Below, in pieces: positions 19,382 to 30,956 of a DNA stretch of 64,000 nt; within the stretch, counting starts at the first letter, position 1, and every line of letters starts with the position of its first letter. The position numbers and the translations under genes were made by a program. This DNA is from Cafeteria roenbergensis. Taxonomy: Eukaryota > Sar > Bigyra > Bicosoecida > Cafeteriaceae. The stretch is taken from positions 372,001-436,000 of the forward strand of contig VLTN01000023.1 in assembly GCA_008330645.1 (NCBI GenBank), written 5' to 3'. The notes under the pieces are model-generated. The model made no database searches. It saw nothing but the letters and a program-made list of their open reading frames with translations, and had not been told where the DNA came from.

Positions 19382-21188
19382 ATGACCAACACCAAGGCCA
19401 ACCCCCGCAAGGGGGCAAGCGGCGAGGCTGTCAAGCCGGACCCGGCCGCGGCCGTGACCACGCCGGCCAACAAGCCTCACGCTCGCATGCCCGGACAGCC
19501 GCGGCCTCCTCCGACCGCGCACCCCCCCTTCACGATGCGCGACATCCGCAACGCCATTCCCAAGCACTGCTTCGAGCGGAGCCTCTGGCGCTCCATGTCC
19601 TACGTCGTGGCCGACGCCATCGGGGTGGCCGTTCTGGCGTACGGCGCCTCCTTCATCGACGCGTCGCCCCTTCCCGCCGCGGCCAAGTGGGCCCTCTGGG
19701 CCGGCTACTGGTTCCTCGCCGGCAACGTGATGACCGGCCTGTGGGTCCTTGCTCACGAGTGCGGCCACCAGGCCTTCTCCAAGTCCAAGCTGGTCAACAA
19801 CGTGATGGGCACCATCTTGCACTCGGCGCTCCTCGTGCCGTACCACCCGTGGCGCGTGTCCCACGCCAACCACCACTCCAACTGCTGCTCGATTGAGCAC
19901 GACGAGGTGTTCATCCCGTCCACCCGCTCGGCGCTGGGGGAGGCGCTTGCCGAGTCCCCCATCAGCTCGCTCTGGGGCGTGGTGCAGATGCTCGTTTTCG
20001 GCTGGTGAGACGCGCTCCACGCCTGCGCGCTGCCGCTGCCCGAGGCTCCCCGGTGTATCCCCGCAGCCCCTCCGCACGCTCGTGGTGCTGCTCGCGCGGT
20101 GGCGCGCCGTAGCCGCTCGCCTGCGCCGTCAGTTGCTGGCAGTTGACGCCCCCAGCTGCTGCCGTCCAGCGTTCGCGGCCGGAGCCCATCGTCCCTCGCC
20201 GTGCAAATGGCCGCTTGCTACCCGAATGCACCCCCCTTCTTCCCTGCTTGGGCGGTTCGCAGGCCCGCGTACATGTTCTGCAACGCTGGAGGCCCCCGCA
20301 AGTACGACAACAAGGTCGCTGATCACTTCAGCCCGTGGTCGGCCCTCTTCCTGCCCCAGCGTGAGCCCGGTTCAGTTGCGGCGCTGAGGCCCCCGGCATG
20401 TGGCGGTGATCATCGCGCCCCGCAACGCCTCGTCTCGGTATCGCACTCGCGGCTAGAAGTCGAATTCCAGCCCCCCGCCCCCGCAAAAGAAGACTGACGA
20501 ACCGACCCCCCCCCCCCAATCGACTTGTAGCATGCTTCCCCTCCCCCCGCTCCTCGCCTCAGACTACTGGCTCGTCGTCCAGAGCGACATTGCCTGGCTC
20601 GTGGCTGTCGGCGGCGTTGCGTACGCCATCCACCTCTTCGGCTTCACCACCGTGGCCGCCTACTACCTCATCCCCTACATGGTGGTCAACGCCAACCTCG
20701 TTGCCATCACCTACCTGCAGCACACCGACACCTACGTTCCCCACTACCGCGAGGGCGCCTTCACCAACATGCGTGGCAAGCTCTCCACTGTGGACCGCAG
20801 CGTGGGCTTCATCGACTACCTGTGGCACCACATCACCGACACCCACGTGCTCCACCACATCGACCACTCCATCCCCCACTACCACGCCGAGGAGGCCACC
20901 GAGGCCATCAAGCCCGTGAGTGGCCGGCCGCGCGGGCCTCCAGGTTGCTGCGCTCAAACACTGTCGCGCGCACCCGCTGCACCGTTTTGCCCGAGGCGTG
21001 TTGCGAGCCCTGCCCGCGGTCGCTTGCCCATTCATGTTTCGCAGCTGCTTGGCGACTACTACCTGTCCGACTCTACCAACTTCCTTGCCGCTCTGTACCG
21101 CTCTGGCGTGCACTGCCGCTGCATCCCCGACGACGGCGACTACATCTTCTTCGTCGGCCCCGACAACGACACGCGCAAGAGCGACTGA
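19382..21188 (+). CDS. FAD2: FAD2-like delta-12 fatty acid desaturase
   Basis: Four exons, 19382-20004, 20263-20360, 20563-20915 and 21045-21188, with introns of 258, 202 and 129 bp, all GTGAG...AG and in phase, give 405 residues. The three histidine boxes that bind the di-iron centre are present: HECGH at 125-129, HANHH at 161-165 and HVLHH at 335-339. The stretch HSIPHYHAEEATEAIKPLLG matches the microsomal delta-12 family. Hydrophobic segments follow the usual four-helix ER layout. The enzyme would introduce the second double bond into oleoyl chains on phospholipid, making linoleate. An omega-3 specificity cannot be excluded from sequence alone. The N-terminal 50 residues are Pro/Ala-rich and poorly conserved; the start is the ATG in frame with exon 1 nearest the conserved part. 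Confidence 0.93.
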
Positions 21189-22676
21189 GCTCGAGGCTTC
21201 GCCGCGCAGCATCTTGGCCGAGCTGCTTGCCAGGGTCTTGAGTGTCGTGTTGAGGCAGCAGCTGCCGCACCCCTCCCTTTGCTGAACCGAATAGAGGCGC
21301 GAGCGGCCCCCCTTTGCGCAGCGCTGCTGCCTGAAGTACTTGCCAAGCAACAGCTGGGGCGCATTCGAAATTGACGCCGCGCAAAGCGGCGCTGCTGGAG
21401 GCTCAGCTTGAACGAGGGTGCTTTTCGAGTGCTGCGTGTGCGAGGTGCAAGGCACGATGCGCCGGGTCCACAGGTCGCGAAACCCAAACTGCGGCCATAG
21501 CCAAGGAGAAGCAACGCGCAATCGCAAAGGGTTGCTTATGCGCTGGAGGAGAAGTGTCAGCACCGAGAGCCGCGGCGGACCGGCGCGGGAGGCCGAATCC
21601 AAACGTCTCAAGGTGCCGGGTTGGCCGCGGCACGCCGAAGCAGCCGCAGGCTGACCCCCCATCACCCAAACGAGTGGCGGGTTTAGTGTGTGCCCAGTTA
21701 ATTCACGGTGGGCGGTCAGAACAGCCGCCCGCACGTGCTCAATCGGGGCAAGGCGCGCGAGGAGCGCACAACGCCGAAGCGAAGAAGAGCTCACGGGCAG
21801 AACGGTGGGACTTGCCTAGGCTCCGCCAGAGGATGGCGCTGAAAGTTGTGGCGGGTGGCACGCGACAGGCGCCCCTCGCGCGCAGAGGGCGAGTGTGGAC
21901 GACTGAGGGCGGCCGTCACGTGGCGGACCGCTCTGCCGCGTTGGCCGATCGCAAGCTGGCCTTCAAGCCGAAGCCCCGGGGCGCCAACTGCGCTGGCCTG
22001 GGTGCGCTCCAGTCAACCACAAACCGAAAACCCTTGCCACTTTCCGGGCATAACTCGGTGCACGCGGTCAGGGGCTGTGCAGCGGGGCCATGCGCACTTG
22101 CGTGCCCCTCGGAGTCTTGCCATCGTGCAGGACAGGCTTCCTCCGCCGTGCCGAGTGCTTGTGGGTTGTGCTTGCTCCCAACGCGAAATGCGCGCGCGAC
22201 TCGGACGGACAGTGTTCGTGACGATGGCAAAGCCCAGCGGGAACGGAACGGGAATGGGGGCAGCGCTGAGCGTCAACCGTCGGGCGCACACACCGCCAGC
22301 CAGGGCAGAGCGCTGCCAGCGCGGACCAATAGGGCCAGGCGGCTGGCCCCGACAGCACCGAAGGAGCGAAGGAGCGCGCTGCGACAGCACGGCCAGTTCC
22401 CTGCTTCGACAGACATTGCTGCGTGAGCCGCTGCCTCTGGCATCAGATTCAAGGTGAGTCTCGGCGAGTGCGGCGTCACCAGCCGTCGCATTCGAAACTG
22501 ACTGCGCCTTGCTGCCCGGAGAGAGCGGGGGCGCCTGTCCTGGGACCGCCAAGCGCAATGGTGTGCGCCGGGATCTCCTGGGCGCTGCGTTGCGAGCCCC
22601 TAGCCCTTGTGGATGCCGGCCCGAACCACGTTGCGCAGGAATCGTCTCGCCAGGCACAGAGCCGCCGTCTGCCGCC
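21189..22676. other. longest gene-free stretch (about 1.5 kb)
   Basis: Lies between the desaturase end and the GTPase start, both on the plus strand. All frames here have the biased composition of non-coding GC-rich DNA. A strong donor-like site (AAG|GTGAGT, donor GT at 22454) with possible acceptors before 22677 suggests a 5' UTR intron of the GTPase gene. No tRNA or repeat was recognised. Confidence 0.45.
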
Positions 22677-24901
22677 ATGGCCCAAGTCCCGACTTCGGCG
22701 GCAGGCGCTCGAAATCGTGGGCCTATGTTGGCCCACGATGATTCGGCCGCCGGCAACGGCACCCACGCCGGCGGTGCACCGGACAGCGGCGCAGCTGACC
22801 AAGCCGCCGCGGCCGCGCTGTTCTTCCTCAGAGACCGTGCTGCGTCCGTTGACCTGGGCATGATGAGCAGGCAGCTCGCAGCCGAAGCGTCTGGGCCGGG
22901 GTCTTCTGGGCCGTGCTCTCCCGCCCGCGCGCCTTCCCGCGGCAGATCGCCGGGGCTGGGCCCAGCCGACGCCCTCTGCATGGCCCCGTTCGGCAACCCT
23001 GCCCCACTGACCAGCGCGGACATGACCCTTCCCGTCGGGTTTGCATCGGCTGGCAACGCCTGTCACCTCGCCCGGCCCCGTCCGCCCTCGCCGCTGCGCG
23101 ACGGCGGCGATCGAGATCGGACTGCCTCTGCCTCGCCTCACTGTCCGTCGCCCGCCCTTCACATGGACCTGGGCCTGGACGCGGCAGCGGCATCCCCCGC
23201 CGCCCCCCAAGCAGCACCGTCTCCTCCCGCCCTTTCCGCCAGCAGGGCTCCCCAGTCGCCCGTCAGGAAGCAACGGAGCGCTCCGGAGGCGGCGCCGCTC
23301 GACGCGCAGGCCAAGGACGCGATCGCACGAAAGGCTGCCAAGCGATACTGGCAGCGCCAGGGCGGCGCGGCCGCGCATGGTGGAAGCTCTGCCGCATCGT
23401 CGGAAGGGTTTGCAGTTGCTGCCGGGCAGGGGGCCTCGGTTGTCGCTGGCGGGGCCCCTGCGTCGGCGGAGGCGGATCCGAGCGACGAAGGCGTGGCTCG
23501 CTGGAAGGATCCCGCAAGCGAGCAACCAGTCGGTGGCCCAAGCCGGGAGGTGACGCTGGGTGGGGCGCAGGCGGCGGAGGCGGTGGCGGAGGAAGCCGCC
23601 GCCGCGACCGATGACGAGGAGTGGGCTGCCAGGGAGCTTGGGACGGGCGTGCTGCGCCCGACTGCCCGGGCTGTCAGGCTCCCTGCAGAGGTGGAAGAGG
23701 GTCCGGTGGAGTACAAGCTGAAGCTGGTCCGGCCGGCTGCGGAGCGCGTCCGGCACCTCGGCACGCAGATGCGTTGGCGCCTTCGAAACGGGGGCGGCGT
23801 AATGGAATACAAGCTTGGATACGAGGACGACGGCTACCCGCGAGGGGTGTCGCCTGCCCACATGGCCGCGACGCTCCGCGTCATTGTGGGCATGGCAAGG
23901 GCGCAGGGCGCGACGACGTCCGTGGACCCTGCCGCCGTGCTGGAAGGTTGGGGCCCGTCAGCGCACGAAGCCCGGAAGACAGCCGGCGCCCGCCTGGCCA
24001 TCGAGGCTGCCTGGGGCCACGGCAAGGACGTTGGCCCCGACCGCGCCCCTCGCTCGGACCCTGCCGCCTGGGTCGGCGCGGCAAGTGCCGCCGAAACGGC
24101 GGAGGCAGACGCGCCCTGCCTCCAGGCCGGGGCAGCGGGGCAGTTCGTCTGCTTGACCCTGGGCATCCGGGCCGGGCAGGAGACCGGGGCGGCGGACTGG
24201 GAGGAGCTCCGCGTGGCCGTCATCGGGGACGAGAGCTGCGGCAAGTCAACGCTGGTGAGCGTGATGACGCAAGGGGGTCTGGACGACGGCTGCGGCCTGA
24301 AGCGCATTCAGGTGTTCAGGCACTTCCACGAGGTCGAGGCCGGCAGGACGTCGGCCATCAGCGAGCAGATTCTCGGCTTCGACCGCGCTGGGAGGGTCGT
24401 AGACAGCGGAGGCCGGGAGGTGGCAGCGGCTGGCGACGGGGGCGCCGCAGAGGCCGCCGCGGGGGCGGGCCATGGGTCCTCTGCAGCGGCTGGTATCCGG
24501 CGCCAGGAGCACGTCGCTCCCCCTTCGTGGGCAGAGCTGGTGGGCATGTGCCTCGGCGGCAGAGTTGTGGTCTTCTCCGACACGGGCGGCCACGAGCGGT
24601 ACGCGAAGACGGCCATGCTGGGCCTGCTGGGGCGGGCGCCCGACCTCGCTTTGTTGGTCATTGACGCGACCAAGGGCCTCACCAGGCGCGCCAAGGAGCG
24701 ACTTGGGGTGGTGCTGGCGCTGCGCCTGCCCGTGGTGGTTGTCATCACCAAGAGCGACGCTGTTCCTGTCGGAAGGGTCCGCCGCGTCGCCTCCAGCATG
24801 CTCCGGCTGATGCGGTCCCACGGCGTGGAGCGGCGTGCTCACTTTGTGGACGGGACGGCACCAGACGCGCGGCCTCAGGACGGTGCGGGCATGCCGCTCA
24901 C

Positions 24902-24940
<39 letters not shown>

Positions 24941-26693
24941 AGGCCAAGGCCGATCCTCCCCGGGCACAGCCGCGGAGGATGGCGAGGGCAGCAGCCCGCG
25001 CAGGCGCGACTCAGCGGACGCGCGGGGCGACCAGGCCGGGCTGGGGGAGCCACTCGCCTGTCCCTCGGCAGTCGTGGCGCCATCGTTCTCCACCGGCAGC
25101 GCCGAGTCGTTTGGGTCGGCCCGCGTGGACCGTCCACGGCGGGGGATCAACTCTGCCGCAGACGCAAGGGCGGTCGTCGCCGCCGCGGCTGCCACTATGC
25201 CAGGGTCGGCTGAGGCTGCGGCAGGGGAGGCTTCGGGCGAACGGATCGCCGCGCGGTTTCGCGAGAACGCGTCGGCGGTTGTGCCCGTCATTGCCGCGTC
25301 AAGCGTTACGGGGGCGGGCCTGCGAACCCTCCGGTCGTTCCTGCGAGCTGCGCGGCGTCAGCCTGGGTGGGCGGCCGCTGCCAAAGGCCGGAGCACTGTC
25401 CTGCTCAACGCGGCCTGGGACGTGGCCAGCGTGAAGCGCGGGCTTGTTGTGAGCGGAGTGGTGGTTTCGGGGCGGGTGGTCGTCGGGGACGAGCTCGTTC
25501 TAGGCCCTGACGGCCTGGGACGATTTACCCCCGCTCGCGTGTCGTCGATTCAGAGCCTCCGGCGGCCGGTCGCGGCCGTGGAGGCCGGCCGCTCCGCGTC
25601 CTTTGCTCTCGAGGCGCAAGTTGCGCAGGGCGGGGAAGCCGCCCGCGCTGCTGCTGGCGCAGCGGCTGAGGGTGCTGCTGGCCCAGCAGCGACGCACCAC
25701 CGAAGAGCAACGGCGCCAGACCCTCCCGCCGCAGCGGCGGCAGCGGCAGCAGCAGCGCTTGCCCGCGCGCAGGAAGAAGCCGCTGCTGCAGCGGCGATGG
25801 ACGAGCTGGATGGCATGGGCATGGGGCTGCTGGGCGCAGACTCTGACGAGGACTCCGACGAGGACTCCGATGGGGACTCGAAGGGCGAGTGCCGAGCTGA
25901 GGGCCCTGGCGACGACGGCGGCATTGGCGGCTCCAGGGAAGAGTCCTCTGCCGCATCGGCGGTCGCAGCGCCCGCGCCTGCCGGGGCAGAAGGTGCCGCA
26001 AGGCAGGGCAGGCCCCTCCACCGCGAGGCCTACCGCCGAGGCATGGTGCTAGCCTCCCCGCTGCTTCACCCCAGGGCGATGCGCCGCTTTGAGGCCGAGC
26101 TGGTCGTGCTTCGCCACCCGACTGCGCTGCGGCCGGGGGCCAACGTGGCCGTCTTCGTGCGCACCATCAGGCAAAACGCTGTTGTGGAGGCCCTCGAGCC
26201 CATTGTGGACGAGCCGGGCCACGGCTCCGTCCTGGGAGCCGTGCCGGAGCACGGCGGGGGCGCTGCCAGCGGCCAGGCGGCCGCCGGGGGCCTGGCCATC
26301 GACGGCGACCTCAGCCTCTCGTCAGCCGTGATGCCCTCCTCAAGGTCAGTGTCAGCGCCCCAGAGCGGCTCGTCTGCTGACGCGGTGTCGCGGGCTCGAA
26401 GCGAGGCCTTCAGGCGAAGACTCCGCATGGGAGCGCGGACGGGCGACCGGTGCACGGTGCGGCTCCGCTGGCAGCACCACCCAGAGTACGTCACAGTGGG
26501 AGCTGCCATCCTCATCCGTGAGGGCCGCATCCGGGCCATCGGCCGCGTCACCGCCGTGGGGGGCGCTGCCGGCGTCAAGACCGCCCCCCCTCACCGCCAC
26601 ACGCCGTTTGCGCAGCTCCCCGATGCCACGGCCCCGGCGCGGCGGCCGCTTGGGCTTTCACGCCGCGCCAGCATCAACGTTGTGGACGACTAG
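22677..26693 (+). CDS. GTPBP1/GTPBP2-like translational GTPase with long insertions
   Basis: Single exon, 1338 residues, about twice the length of animal GTPBP1/2. The ATG at 22677 has a perfect Kozak-type context (GCCGCCATGG). The N-terminal 340 residues are disordered. A conserved block (EYKLKLVRP...LGTQMRWRL...YKLGYEDDG) precedes the G domain, as in GTPBP1/2. Signatures: G1 GDESCGKST from residue 517, switch I RTSAIS, G3 DTGGHE from 635, G4 TKSD from 691 (Thr in place of the usual Asn, as in this family). Poly-Gly and Ala/Asp-rich insertions split the later part, then beta-barrel domains resembling EF-Tu domains II and III follow (WDVASVKRGLVVSGVVVSG, FEAELVVLRHP, GDRCTVRLRW). GTPBP1/2 act in ribosome rescue and mRNA quality control; the role here is inferred from homology. 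Confidence 0.88.
24903..24945 (+). repeat. GGC repeat encoding poly-Gly
   Basis: A GGC-dominated simple repeat encoding about 14 consecutive Gly in the GTPBP-like protein, between the G4 motif and a Ser-rich insertion. Confidence 0.85.
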
Positions 26694-27137
26694 GCACGCG
26701 GACAGCGGGCAACTGTGTGTGTAGACTCTTTCCTCGTCCCCTGAAACACCGGCGTGGCGATGGGGCCGCCCGTCGCTCTCTCTCTCTCTCGCTCGTACGC
26801 GCGACGGACGCCGAGCCGGGTTCAGACGCGCCTCCGGAAGGCACTGCAGGGCCTCAGGGCACCGCAGCTGCCATCAGCGGCACACTGGTTCGGAGGCGAC
26901 GTGGGGGGCGGTGAGGCTGCGTGTGTTTGCATCCCTTGAGCTGGGCCTTATCGTTTCGATACAGCCGTCGTGCACAAACCAGCGTTCGGTACGGCACGCA
27001 TCGCTTTCGGAGAGCCGCCGCGTCGCCACAAGCGTCGCGCGACGACGGCAGCGCAGCAGAGCGCCCCGTGAAGCGGAACGCCACAACAAGCGCACATGCG
27101 CCTGCGCACGTGCGCGGCACCCACCAGCCTGTCCGGG
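26694..27137. other. convergent 3' intergenic region with CT microsatellite
   Basis: 444 bp between convergent gene ends. Contains a short CT dinucleotide run at about 26773-26790. No gene signal. Confidence 0.45.
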
Positions 27138-28130
27138 CTACTGCGCAGCTGCGGTCCAGCCCATGGCATCGGCCACTGCCCCGGCCACGGGCCCCACCAC
27201 TCGCTCCTTGCCCTGCTGCTCGTCCGACAGGGCCGCTGACTCCTCCGCGCTGCGAGGCTCGCTGAGCTTGCGCACTCGCCTGAGGTCGTCCCACATCTGC
27301 TGCATAGCCAGCAGGTTGACGGCCTGCGGCCCCCGCCGCGCCGCCTCCTCCGCCATCCTGAGCGACTCCTCCCCGATGCGGGCTCGCTCGCCCTTGGCGG
27401 CGGCCGACCGGGCCTCCTCGCGCTGGACCTCCCTGGCCACGTCCTCCTGGTCCACTTGCTCAAGCAGCCCCTGCACCGTGGCCCTGTCCTGCGGGCTGGC
27501 TGCGGCCAGCACGGCCGCCCGCTTGCGCCGTTCGGCATCCAGCGGCGCCTCCTCAGGCGCCCGCGCAACGGTCAGGACAGCCACGCTGGCCGCCTCGGAG
27601 GACGCCTCCTCGGCCTGCTCCTTGATTCGCCGGGCCCGCTCAAGCGCGTCGGCGGCGTCGGCGGCGTATGCCTGCGGGCAGCGGCAACAGCCGCAGCAGC
27701 TGGGCAGCGCAATTTATGGGGCTCCCGGAGCAGGCGAGACCTGAGCACGCCGCCCCGACTCGCGCACTGCACAGACGCTCACCGATAGCTTGGCCTTTTG
27801 CTCGTCCACGCCTAGGAAGGGCGCTCCTCCCATCGTGCTGAGCACGCTGGACTCGGACTTTGCCTGCTCCTCGGTTTCCTTTCCCAGCGCGTCCTCCAGC
27901 GCAAGCCGATTCAACGCGTTCTTCCTGTCGCGCAAGCGCTGCAAGATGGCGGCCTTGGCGGCGTCCGAGAGCGGAGGCGGCTCGGCCAGGCCTTCCTGCT
28001 CGGTCGGAGCGAGCACTGCAGAGCCCGAACGCAGCCCAGCAGCCCGCCCAGCTTGCCACACCCCGCACACGAGCAGCAGCAAGGCTAGCCGGGATGCCCC
28101 CGGCCGCTGCCCGGCCCTCTGGCTTCCCAT
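27138..28130 (-). CDS. secreted or lumenal coiled-coil protein, unknown function
   Basis: Two exons, 28130-27783 and 27671-27138 (intron 27672-27782, 111 bp, GTGAGC...CCGCAG, phase 0), give 293 residues. The chosen start yields a signal peptide with hydrophobic core SRLALLLLVCGVWQAG. The mature protein is Ala/Glu/Arg-rich and mostly helical by pattern: segments such as DAAKAAILQRLRDRKNALNR and ADALERARRIKEQAEEASSE suggest coiled coils. The end, VVGPVAGAVADAMGWTAAAQ, is small-residue rich. No N-glycosylation cluster or known domain is seen. Longer N-termini exist in the same frame but would bury the hydrophobic segment, so they are less likely. Confidence 0.68.
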
Positions 28131-28518
28131 GGGGCGCGGTGCCAGTTCTGCGGTTCGGCGCGGAGCAGAGCCCGGCAGAGTTGCAGTTGGGAGCCGCGGC
28201 CGCGACCGGGCGGCCCAAGAGCGCGAACCGCTGGGACGGCCGCCGCAAGCACTCGGAGCCGTTGCGCCATGCGTGCTGCGACAGGCTGGGTGGAGCCCGG
28301 CGCGTGATTTCCAGCATCCTCTCGGCAAGAGCAGCGAGTGAGAGGACAGCCACAGCAAAGCTGCGCGTGTGGGCAAACTTGGAGCTCGCGCCGCCACCAC
28401 AGCGCCGGATGGGCCAACTCCACACACGCCAACACACGCACACGGGCATCCACCGTTGCGCGCTCGCGAACTCACACGAGCCTGACAGGGGGCCAATGGT
28501 GAAGCGTGGAGAATCTGA

Positions 28519-30708
28519 TCAGCTGCGACGCAAGCGCACCGTTCGCGCCTCGCTGAGCGTCGGCGCTTGGCCCCGCCCAATGAGGAAGCTCAGCACCGCC
28601 CCAATGTTTCGGCAGTCGTCCAGCCCGCTGTGGTGGCGGCCTCGCTGGGGCAGCCCCGCGAACTTGAGCATGCTCGGCATCCCCCGCGCTGCAGCCGCGC
28701 CGTGCCTGCCCGCAACGGTGCGCTTGATGTTGATCCAGCTGCGCATCAGCTGCGGGACCGGCGCAGCGGGGCTGGCCGCGGCTTGCGCAGGCAGCATCGT
28801 CTTGATGTCCCAGTCGCCGCAGGTGACCAGCACCGCAGTGCCGGGCCTGCGCAGGCGCGTCCGCGACGTTCCAGCAGAGCTGGTGCCGCTCACTGCTCCC
28901 TCCCCGCTGAAGGACCAGTCGAAGCTCGCGGCGGGGCTCATGCTGTCCTCGGGCGCACCAGGACCGGCGCCGGCGGGCTCCGCGCTGCTCGCTGCGCCCC
29001 CTACCGCCGGCGTCCACCCCTGCTCGGAAACCCACGCCTCCCAGGCCGCGCAGGCCTCGGGCCACGCCGGCGCGGCGTCAACGGTCGGCTGCTCGATCCC
29101 AGTCAGCTCGGTGCAAAACTCGGACAGACGCGGGTGGTGCAGTGGCCGCACGTAGCTTCGGAACTCAGACAGCACTGCTCCAGTGCGCGCGTCGAGGGCC
29201 ACGCTGGGAAGCTCGATCACCTCCTGCGGCGAAAGGCGCCCCCCCCGCACGCAGGTGGCTTCGAAGTCCAGCACAATGTACACGTCCGGAAACCGGCCCG
29301 CCGAGCCTGCGGCAGAGCACTCGCCAGGGCCGGCAGAGCTGGCAGGGCCAGCGCCTCCCCGGGCGGCATCTCCGGGACCGTCGCTCGCCGCCCGGCGCGC
29401 GCCTGGGGCCCCTCGTCGTTTGCGGGCAGGCCTGGCGGCACCGCCTTTGTCGCCGCCAGCGTCGCTGGCAGCGGTGGCGGAGGAGGCGGCCGCCGCCCTC
29501 GCCCCCGCCCGCCGGGACGCAGCAGCCTCCATCGCGGCCGTCACGGCCTCTGCCGGGGCGCCTTTCCCTGGCGAAAGTCCGACGGGAAGCGGCCACCCGC
29601 GTCTCCATACCACTGCATCGTCGCTGCGGCGGCGAACTGACGAGAGCAACCACCACGGAAGCCGCCACCCGTCCTCCTCGGCAGACCCTGCCCCTGACGC
29701 GGCGACTTCGGCAGCTGCAGCTGAGCCACGGCTGCTGCCGCTGCCGCCCACGCTGCCGCTGGCCGGAGCTGATGCAGAAGCAGGCACCAGCGGGCGTGCG
29801 GCGGCTGCCGCAGCGGCCAGTTTCTCGGGCGGCACCTCCGAGCCAGCTGGCAGGTCCGCCAGAACGGCGTCCCCGGCCGCCGCTGCAGCTGGGGGCAGGC
29901 CGGCCGAGAGCGCGACTGAGTTGTCGCTCAGCCACACGCTTGCGCCCGCAGCCAGCGCCAGGGGGACATCGAGGTCGATGAGGGCGACCGCCGAGCCACG
30001 CACGCCGCTGCGCGCCTCGCCAACAGGTGCCGTGGCGAAGTGGACGTGACGCCTGGTCATTCGCGAGAGCCCGCTGCCCGGGCGAAGCACGAGGGGCAGC
30101 ACGCCTGCGCTGGTGCCGTGGTAGCAGATGGGCAGCTCAGCCGCCGACGCGACTGCCCGGAGCATGCTGCTGTCGTCGATGTGCTGCGAACAGGAGTCAT
30201 CGCATGGCGTCGCGGCGGCAGGCGAGCCCTTCGAACGCTGCGAGCGCGCCTGCAACTCGGCTGCCGCCGGAATCGAGTTTTCGCCTCACCTTGATGCTGT
30301 GGCCCTGATTCGCCCGAACCATGAGCACCCCGTCCCGGGTCTCGAGGGTGTAGCGACTCTTTTCGTCTCTTTCCACCGTCTGCACACCCCAAACTTGGCA
30401 AGCGCAAAGGAATGTCGCGGACTGGAAATTGCCGGCCCTGCCAGCTCCAATGTCGATCAGCGCTTTCCTCCCCCGAACGCAAGACGGGCGTGCGCCACAC
30501 TCACGGTACGGACATCGCGCACAGTAGCTCCGAGTTTGGCCATGGACGGGACGGCCAGGAGGGCCTCGACGACGGCAAAGCCGTCTTTGGTCAGGGCCAA
30601 GCCCACTGCCGCAGCCCTGTGCCGCAAGATAGAGCTCATGCACTTGCTCACCCGCACGAAGCGACTGTCTGGGCGCCGCCTACCAGACTGCCGATGTGCA
30701 TCAGACAT
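28519..30708 (-). CDS. fusion of tRNA 2'-phosphotransferase (Tpt1/KptA) and ERI1-like 3'-5' exoribonuclease
   Basis: Three exons (30708-30505, 30379-30290, 30183-28519; introns 125 and 106 bp, all phase 0, GTGAG...GCAG) give 652 residues. Residues about 15-190 are a Tpt1/KptA domain: SSILRHRAAAVGLAL (Arg29, His30), VRANQGHSIK (Arg90), CYHGTS, and GLSRMTRRHVHF. These cover the catalytic Arg-His-Arg-Arg set that moves a splice-junction 2'-phosphate from tRNA to NAD. A Ser/Ala-rich linker of about 200 residues follows. Residues about 400-640 form an ERI1/ERI3-type DEDDh nuclease: VLDFEATC (Asp404, Glu406), GDWDIK (about 555), HSGLDDCRNIG (about 615). Such nucleases trim 3' ends of 5.8S rRNA, histone mRNA or small RNAs. 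Both active sites look intact. The linker is open without any GTGAG-type intron, and no stop or promoter-like gap separates the halves, so one polypeptide is the simplest reading. Confidence 0.88.
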
Positions 30709-30956
30709 TCTGCCGGGAATCGCCGCTGTTGTCAGATTCGCGGGGTGCGCACACTCGCGTTCCGGGCGCGGGGCAAATCTTGGTCGATTGGCAAACAAGG
30801 CATGCGCTAGTCGATCGCTCCACAGCGTTGGTGCAACACGAAAACCACACGCATCGCCTTGGCGGCCGCACTGGGCCTCGCCGCCCCGCCTGGCGCGCTC
30901 GCTGCCAATCAGCGGCAAACCATTCACTGTCCCAGCGAATCCTCCCCGCTAGCCGC

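Noticed and set aside
21189-22676. tRNA or small RNA gene in the long gap
   Set aside because: No convincing A-box/B-box pair or cloverleaf was found by eye; a covariance-model scan would be decisive.
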